Of a stretch of DNA of 20,162 bases, positions 14,464 to 20,162 are shown in pieces. The position numbers and the translations under genes were made by a program. Numbering within the stretch: position 1 is the stretch's first letter; each line of letters begins with the position of its first letter. The notes under the pieces were generated by a model. It was given only the letters and a program-made list of their open reading frames with translations. It was not told the origin of the DNA and ran no database searches. The DNA is from a virus, in the IMG/VR virus record IMGVR_UViG_3300029319_000682, positions 1 to 20,162 of that record; one strand, 5' to 3'.

Positions 14464-17006
14464 TGGCTGAAAAGAAAATAGTAGTTGATAAACCTGAAAT
14501 AGGTGATATAAGTCAATATAATTTTGTAGATGGATATGCAGAAAACCCACCTATATATGAGGACTCAACTAGTTTACCAGAAAACAATGATAAATTTCAA
14601 AACAAAGACTTATTCACGAAATGTGTAGGTGATAAAGTCAATGAAGCTATTATTGAAAAAAATTTAAAGTTTGAAGGTGAATCTGAAATTAAAATAGAAA
14701 ACTTGTACATTGCAAATACAGGTGTAGGAGGCACTGTAAAAAATAATCACGTTACTGGTTGGATTTTTTCTCAAGAGGCTTATGGTGGTGACCCAACAAA
14801 TGATGGATATTCTACAATAAGAGATAAAATGAAAGATGAATGGAAATTTTATTCACAAGGATTTGGTAATAAATCTGAAGGAACAGATATTGGTAACATT
14901 ACTGAAGTGGAAGGAACTCCAATTGTATCTAATTTTAGTGTAGATTCTGCAGCAATTATATTAGGTGACATTGAAGGAAGGACATTAAACTTTAATAACT
15001 TAGACCCTCAAAATGAAACTACTCCAAGTGGTTTAAATGCTTTTGAATTAAATGGTTCAGAAACCACACCTGCCAATACATCTATATTTAATGAAGACCA
15101 ATATAATCCTATTTATATTTGTATTTATACAAAAGGTGATAAAAAAGTAGCTTGGCCTGTTAATACTGATAGTAGGAGAAAAAAATATTCAATTTTTAAA
15201 ATAAGTAGTGATGATTTATTTGAAAAAGTAGGTGATAATTATATTGGTAAAGTGTATCAAAATAATTTCACCAGTCCTACAAGAACAAGAACTGGTGATG
15301 GTGGTGGTGGAGCTACACAAGCTGCGTGGAGAGTAACATCTTTACAAATATCAATAAATACATCGGCGGGAGTATCAAATAACTTTTCTGATGTTTCAAC
15401 TTATCAAGAATTTATACCATTGGTTTTACCACAAAGTAAAATTACTGAAAATAGTTTTAATAGTATTGAATGGTTAGCCGCTACAAATCCAGCAACTCAA
15501 CTTGATAATTCACAAGAATCTGGAACTGATGGTGCATTATTTAGACATCCTGATTTCTTACCTTTTACAACATTTGGATTTAGTCAGAATAATTCTTTAG
15601 GAACATCTTATGTTGATTTACAAGATTATAACTATGATTTTACTTCTATCATAAAAGCATCAAGTCCATTAAATGTAACATTTAATTTAAGTATAAAAGA
15701 TGTTAATGGAATGAGTTTATCATCTTTAGAATATGTAACATTTACTGGTGATGATGTAAACCCATATGTTATACTACGAGATGAAACTGATGCTCAAGAA
15801 TTAATTTCAAATTATGATGAACAATTGTCTAATAATCCAGATTACAATCCTCCACCATTTATTAATGCTTATGAACATAATATACAAAGAGTTGCAGAAA
15901 TTTTAAAATCTAAAAATCCTCTATATCAAGAAATGGAGTATTATAATATTGAAGTTGCAAGTGTACCTGGTGCAATAACATATAATGAAAGTGATAATAA
16001 ATGGGTGGGTTTTAATCCAAATCCACATGGAGTAATAACTTCAATGACATTTAGTTATCAATCTACTGAAACTGAATCTGAAGAATATCAAAATGTGTAT
16101 TATTATTTTATAATTGATTGGAATGATATTGATGATAAATTTAAAACCATTGAAGATTGGTTAGATTCAAAACCAGAAAATACATTTGATTACTTGGAAA
16201 GACAAAATCAAAATTTATACAAAATTTATTCTACAAAGGATTCAAATACACCAAATAATGTTTATACATCACCTGGAATAAAAAATATAAAATTTATTAT
16301 GTTTAGTGTTTTTGATGGTGATGGAACAGAAGATTCTCCTGATTTTGAAATTGGAAGATGGAAACTTTGTACATCAAGAATTTATATTGACATCCCACCA
16401 AATCAATATCCTGATTTTGGTGATGTTGGTGGAAGTGATTACACAACACTTCCATGGCCTTTTACAACTCCAATAATTGGTGGTGTTAGTGAAGATTCAA
16501 AATATAAAAAAAGTATTCAAAACACATTAGGTGGTGGAAAAATAGGTGAGTTAGATATTATAGATGAAAGATTTTTAATTAATGATTTAGAAAATGATGA
16601 AATGGGAAAAAATATAGAAACAATGGATTTAGAACAATGTAGGTATTTTGATAAACCATATGGTATTTATAATTTACTTAATATTGATGCAGTTATAAAT
16701 AATGAACTAATACCATTTAATGATTTATATTATGATGGTGATATAAATAAATTTCCGATGGAAAGTTCAGTCGGACAGATATTTATAAGTGATAATCAGG
16801 ACTTGGATTTAAAACAAAGTTGTAAATTAGAATTAAATACAGGTGAAACACTTGACAAATCTATTTTAGATACAAGTGGTAACTCAAATAAAGGATTATT
16901 AATTGGTGACTATAAAATTAAAAAAGTTAAAAAAGGTCAATCCATGAGAAGAGACTCATTCATAAAAGTTCCTAAAAAGGCCAGTAATAGAAACGGAGCA
17001 TTATAA
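14463..17006 (+). CDS. Large tail/baseplate protein, paralogous at its C-terminus to the upstream giant protein
   Basis: This 847-residue protein starts inside the stop codon of the giant gene (TAATG). Residues 1-500 are polar, beta-rich and unrecognised, with a Gly-rich stretch encoded near 15295-15315. A degenerate PKD-like domain spans about 515-620: FIIDWNDIDD (549-558) takes the place of the WGDG motif, and a PGIKNIKFIMFSVF strand pair (604-617) ends in a DGDGTED loop (618-624). PIIGGVSEDSKYKKSI (670-685), GKNIETMDL (715-723), RYFDKPYGIYNL (727-738), then SGN, GLLIGDYK and a basic tail ending in NGAL follow, matching the blocks of the 1450-residue protein in the same order. It is probably the partner or alternative of that protein at an equivalent point in the particle. 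It lacks the CBM36/60-like insert. The stop overlaps the next start by one base. Confidence 0.65.
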   Translation: MAEKKIVVDKPEIGDISQYNFVDGYAENPPIYEDSTSLPENNDKFQNKDLFTKCVGDKVNEAIIEKNLKFEGESEIKIENLYIANTGVGGTVKNNHVTGWIFSQEAYGGDPTNDGYSTIRDKMKDEWKFYSQGFGNKSEGTDIGNITEVEGTPIVSNFSVDSAAIILGDIEGRTLNFNNLDPQNETTPSGLNAFELNGSETTPANTSIFNEDQYNPIYICIYTKGDKKVAWPVNTDSRRKKYSIFKISSDDLFEKVGDNYIGKVYQNNFTSPTRTRTGDGGGGATQAAWRVTSLQISINTSAGVSNNFSDVSTYQEFIPLVLPQSKITENSFNSIEWLAATNPATQLDNSQESGTDGALFRHPDFLPFTTFGFSQNNSLGTSYVDLQDYNYDFTSIIKASSPLNVTFNLSIKDVNGMSLSSLEYVTFTGDDVNPYVILRDETDAQELISNYDEQLSNNPDYNPPPFINAYEHNIQRVAEILKSKNPLYQEMEYYNIEVASVPGAITYNESDNKWVGFNPNPHGVITSMTFSYQSTETESEEYQNVYYYFIIDWNDIDDKFKTIEDWLDSKPENTFDYLERQNQNLYKIYSTKDSNTPNNVYTSPGIKNIKFIMFSVFDGDGTEDSPDFEIGRWKLCTSRIYIDIPPNQYPDFGDVGGSDYTTLPWPFTTPIIGGVSEDSKYKKSIQNTLGGGKIGELDIIDERFLINDLENDEMGKNIETMDLEQCRYFDKPYGIYNLLNIDAVINNELIPFNDLYYDGDINKFPMESSVGQIFISDNQDLDLKQSCKLELNTGETLDKSILDTSGNSNKGLLIGDYKIKKVKKGQSMRRDSFIKVPKKASNRNGAL
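16107..17003 (+). repeat. Homologous C-terminal module, copy B (protein-level duplication)
   Basis: This is the short version of the module: degenerate PKD, PIIGGVSE, GKNIETMDL, RYFDKPYGIYNL, SGN/GLLIGDYK and a Lys/Arg-rich tail ending in NGAL. Compared with copy A it lacks the carbohydrate-binding-like insert and part of the Lys-rich helical region. Confidence 0.7.
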
Positions 17007-20000
17007 TGCCAGATTTTGAATTTGAATTTAATCAACAAGATAAAGATTTAATTGTCAATCAATCAGCTGGAGAATTTGGTAATAACGATTATATGCGTTT
17101 AACCATTTATCCAAGTGAAACGATAAATCAAGTTGTTACCTTACAAGATAATACAAAAGGTATTGATGGTAAGGCTATATTCTTCTCTACTTTATTTGAA
17201 GGTCCTTTTTCTATCAATGTATCACCATTTACTAATGATAATAGTTTTGATACTAAAATAATTGGTAATGATAATGTAAATGATTTTAAAATTTATAAAA
17301 ATCCTAATGGTGGTATTTACATTAAACCAAATGAAATATTTAATAAATTTGAATTACCTCAAGGTGATTATAGAATACAAATTGATTTCTTAAATCAATT
17401 TTCCAAAGGACAAGTATCTCAACAATCATTACCAATACCTTATTGGTTTGAAGATTTTGATTTTAACGGTGATGGTATTGTTAATGTTGTTGATGTATCA
17501 GCATGGAATCAAGTAGGTAGAACGGATATTGGTAATTTAATTCTTGCTAATATTGCTGGAACTGCAGATGACCCACCATCGTATTATGCAGAAAGTGATA
17601 GTCAAGAGGGACAACAGGGACAACAAGGTGGTGGTCAAGAAGGTGGTACTGATTTTGAAACAAATCCTCTTAGAGGACCTGAATATTATTATTCTGAAAA
17701 TTTAAATCCGAACGCTGTTGTTCATTATAATTTTATTATAAAACAAATATCAACTTCAAGAAAAGAAGTTCGTTTAAAAATTTTTGATGAACCTATATTA
17801 AATGATTCGGATTTTATCACTAATTTAACAAATGAATTAAATCAAAATACTAATACTTATCAATTCAAACATGTATTAAACATTGGAACTGGTGACCACA
17901 ATCCAATAATGAATTATCAGTTTGATGCAGTTACAGATGGTAAAAATAATCAATCCATAATATTAAAGTTATATGAACCATTGGCAAATAATGTTAATAC
18001 CTTATCTCCTGTAACTATTGAAAAGGAAGTATTAACAACACAAATACAAGATATATATTATTTTTCAGATGTTCCTGAAGTATTTTTTGGTGATGGGTTA
18101 CAACCAGACCCACAAGAAAATTGGATAAATCCTGATGGTAATATTATTGGATTTGAAAACTATAATCAAATAGCCATATCATCATCAATTGAAAACACAA
18201 CAATAGATAGTATAATATCATCAAGTGAATATGGTTATCCAAGTTTAAACACAGATTTTAATGAATTTTCAAATCATACTTTTTTTGGTTCTGCTAAAAA
18301 GAAATTAGAAAACTTTAAAACAAAAGTTGAAACCATTCAAGGATTTTATACAAATATATCAAGTTCATTAAGTAGTAGTGGTATATCAATGACTGGTGAT
18401 AACAATGAGTTAATTCAAAGAAGAAAAAATTTATTTGAAAAAATAGAAAAAGAATTTAGAACATTTACACCATATGAAAGATTTTTATATTTTGATGGAC
18501 AAAGTAATACAACTGCATCTGCACCAAGTTTAACAAATTATGCTGATACCAAACCTGTTCGATTCGATGGTGATACTCTTGAGTTAAGTCAACATAATGG
18601 ATTCAATACCGTTTATAAATTTTCATCTGAAAAAATATCAAGTGTTCATGACCAATTTATACATTTATTTACTGATAAATACAAAGTACAAAACAAACCA
18701 TTTTTTAATTATAGTGGTTCAATTTATTTATCATTTTTATTACAAGGTGATAGTGGTAGTGCTTTATCTTGGGATACATATGGACAAACAACTGCAGGTA
18801 ACGGACTTGGTGTACCATTACCAAATGATGCATTACACCAAAATAGAATTTTAGAACCATTAATTACAGGAAGTGAATATAGACGTTTTATTTATGAAGC
18901 CTCTCAATCATATTGGATACCAAATCAAAACATAGATTTTTCTGATTTACCAACAATTGATAACAATGGTGAACTTATTGATAGTAGTAATGTAACTTTT
19001 TTACATACAAATATAAAAACAGGTTCTTATCAAATTAATGATTCTACTGGACAATATCCAACAACAGTTGTAACTCAAAGTGGAGCTCCATTTTTTGGAG
19101 CATGTATGCCAGCTGGTGAATTGTTTAGAATTTATAATAAAAACAATTTATCTGCAAGTTTATTTGCTCATTACAATTATGAAAACATTACCATTGATGA
19201 TAGAGATTTTGAAGTACTTGACGTTAGTGGTAATAATAGAACTATTTCTTGGGATGGTGGTTCAACTGATTCATTCACATCAGCCTCTGTAGAAACTGGT
19301 GTGGATGGTAAAATATCATCATCATTGAAATGGAGTGGTAGTAATGCTGGTGCTTCTGGATTATTTTATTTTAACTCTAATATTGATAATGAAGCAGGTA
19401 GAGTAACATTCACAACATCTTCAGGTGTAGACCAAGGCTTTGATGGATTTACATTTACCTCTTGGTTAAAAACTGAAGATACAAACATAACAATTATGTC
19501 CTTAGACATTAAGTCTTCAGGTAGTGGTGTGCAAGATAATGTAGCAGTAAATCATTCATCTCTTGATGATGTGGATGGTTGGTGGGTAGGAAAAAGTGGT
19601 GCAAGTATACAAGGACAAGTAACCGACCAAGGCCACAAAGTATTGAATAAATCTGATTTTAAAGTTAATCCAAGTAATGCAGATTTAACCGATAATGAAT
19701 TTCACCATTATGCTTTATCTTGGAATCAAACCACTGGTACGGGTTCTCTTTACATTGATGGTGTTAATGTTAAAACTTTAGCTGGTTATCCATTATCAGG
19801 TAGTAATGTAATATATAGAATAAGAGTTGGAAATGGACCAGGTAGTGCATTAGGATATGGTGATGGTCAATTTGATGAAACAAGATTTTATTTACGTTCA
19901 CTTAACGATAGTGAAATAAATCAATTGTTTTTACATCCTGATGGAAAAACAGAAACAAAAATTACAGATGTAAAACTAACATTAAAAGACCCAACTAATG

Positions 20001-20162
20001 TTTTACCATTTGATAACATTTATAAAACAACTTCAACTGAGTGGACTAATTGGTATAATGATATGTTAACAAAAGCAGAAACATTTGATACTGATAACAT
20101 ACATTCATTTGAAAACAATCTACCTCTTTACATTCAAGAAAGTTCTGAATACAATGATATGA
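17006..20162 (+). CDS. Giant virion protein with dockerin-like loop and LamG domain, 3' end beyond the window
   Basis: This open frame runs at least 1052 codons to the window edge with no stop. The start overlaps the previous stop (TAATG) and has GGAG at 16995-16998, 7 bases upstream. Residues 1-145 are beta-rich. Residues 152-163 form a calcium loop with exact dockerin type I spacing: D152, N154, D156-G157, N160, D163. A Gln/Gly linker follows (200-214). Residues about 430-475 are a basic helical stretch leading into TPYERFLYFDGQ. A LamG-like jelly roll spans about 722-978, with FTFTSWLKT (815-823), EFHHYALSWN (898-907), GSLYIDGVNV, FDETRFYLRSLNDSEI and LFLHP. The last visible residues read NNLPLYIQESSEYNDM, so another domain begins at the edge. 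It is likely a tail or baseplate adhesin. The single calcium loop may be structural rather than a true dockerin. Function is inferred from architecture and operon position. Confidence 0.7.
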   Translation, partial: MPDFEFEFNQQDKDLIVNQSAGEFGNNDYMRLTIYPSETINQVVTLQDNTKGIDGKAIFFSTLFEGPFSINVSPFTNDNSFDTKIIGNDNVNDFKIYKNPNGGIYIKPNEIFNKFELPQGDYRIQIDFLNQFSKGQVSQQSLPIPYWFEDFDFNGDGIVNVVDVSAWNQVGRTDIGNLILANIAGTADDPPSYYAESDSQEGQQGQQGGGQEGGTDFETNPLRGPEYYYSENLNPNAVVHYNFIIKQISTSRKEVRLKIFDEPILNDSDFITNLTNELNQNTNTYQFKHVLNIGTGDHNPIMNYQFDAVTDGKNNQSIILKLYEPLANNVNTLSPVTIEKEVLTTQIQDIYYFSDVPEVFFGDGLQPDPQENWINPDGNIIGFENYNQIAISSSIENTTIDSIISSSEYGYPSLNTDFNEFSNHTFFGSAKKKLENFKTKVETIQGFYTNISSSLSSSGISMTGDNNELIQRRKNLFEKIEKEFRTFTPYERFLYFDGQSNTTASAPSLTNYADTKPVRFDGDTLELSQHNGFNTVYKFSSEKISSVHDQFIHLFTDKYKVQNKPFFNYSGSIYLSFLLQGDSGSALSWDTYGQTTAGNGLGVPLPNDALHQNRILEPLITGSEYRRFIYEASQSYWIPNQNIDFSDLPTIDNNGELIDSSNVTFLHTNIKTGSYQINDSTGQYPTTVVTQSGAPFFGACMPAGELFRIYNKNNLSASLFAHYNYENITIDDRDFEVLDVSGNNRTISWDGGSTDSFTSASVETGVDGKISSSLKWSGSNAGASGLFYFNSNIDNEAGRVTFTTSSGVDQGFDGFTFTSWLKTEDTNITIMSLDIKSSGSGVQDNVAVNHSSLDDVDGWWVGKSGASIQGQVTDQGHKVLNKSDFKVNPSNADLTDNEFHHYALSWNQTTGTGSLYIDGVNVKTLAGYPLSGSNVIYRIRVGNGPGSALGYGDGQFDETRFYLRSLNDSEINQLFLHPDGKTETKITDVKLTLKDPTNVLPFDNIYKTTSTEWTNWYNDMLTKAETFDTDNIHSFENNLPLYIQESSEYNDM
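17459..17494 (+). other. Dockerin-type calcium-binding loop coding segment
   Basis: The segment encodes a 12-residue loop with acidic or amide ligands at positions 1, 3, 5, 9 and 12 and Gly at 6, the spacing of dockerin type I repeats. A hydrophobic helix start (VSAWNQV) follows. Only one copy is present, whereas a complete dockerin has two. Confidence 0.6.
17603..17647 (+). repeat. Gln/Gly-rich linker coded by short imperfect repeats
   Basis: Imperfect 9-base units of the type GGACAACAG encode a Gln-Glu-Gly linker (residues 200-214), placed between the calcium loop region and the rest of the giant protein. It is probably a flexible hinge and may vary in copy number between relatives. Confidence 0.6.

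Noticed and set aside
16694-16749. Two exact TATAAATA boxes at 16694-16701 and 16742-16749, upstream of the last giant gene
   Set aside because: Both are inside coding sequence about 260-310 bases from the next start. With this A+T content several exact 8-base matches are expected by chance on each strand of the window, so they are not called promoters.
18597-19292. Small + strand frames at 18597-18854 and 19080-19292
   Set aside because: They lie in another frame inside the uninterrupted giant frame that starts at 17006, whose LamG-like motifs cover the same region.
1-20162. CRISPR arrays, tRNA genes, insertion sequences, attachment sites or defence systems
   Set aside because: No direct-repeat/spacer pattern, cloverleaf-like segment, transposase or integrase motif, or terminal inverted repeats were seen, and almost every base lies in a coding frame.

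Overview
The window looks like part of a marine-type, T4-superfamily (myovirus) phage genome, probably from an uncultured virus. The basis is a strongly AT-rich composition (roughly 30% G+C by eye), gene packing with no gap above about 95 bases, every gene on the + strand, a T4 gp55-like late sigma factor, and an adjacent gp25-like / gp6-like baseplate wedge pair. The host cannot be named. Most genes carry a recognisable GGAG-type ribosome binding site. No tRNA, CRISPR array, insertion sequence or integrase is visible.

Region 1 (32-1727) is a short non-structural block: an HD-domain phosphohydrolase, a small one-pass membrane protein, and the gp55-like late sigma factor. The sigma gene overlaps its upstream neighbour by 20 bases. 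The block ends in a clear intrinsic terminator (1733-1761), followed by a weak late-promoter-like box (1793-1800).

Region 2 (1822-4983) starts the virion operon: a helical protein of unknown function, a gp5-like OB-fold/beta-helix baseplate spike protein with no lysozyme domain, two small unknown proteins, and gp25. Region 3 (4997-10107) holds the gp6 wedge protein, a DNRLRE-domain protein and a LamG-domain protein. Region 4 (10111 to the window end) holds three very large modular proteins of 1450, 847 and more than 1052 residues. The last has no stop before the edge of the window.

The operon from 1822 onward has no space for further promoters between genes: gaps are 0-13 bases and four junctions are TAATG stop/start overlaps. 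It is probably one late transcript that builds the baseplate and its outer adhesin-like components. The striking theme is carbohydrate-recognition and calcium-binding architecture spread over five consecutive genes: DNRLRE, two LamG-like domains, a CBM4/9-like jelly roll, a CBM36/60-like insert, PKD domains, and DxDxDG loops including one with exact dockerin spacing. The 1450- and 847-residue proteins end in homologous modules, so they probably arose by duplication and occupy related positions in the particle. No glycan-cleaving catalytic domain is recognisable, which suggests binding rather than depolymerisation.
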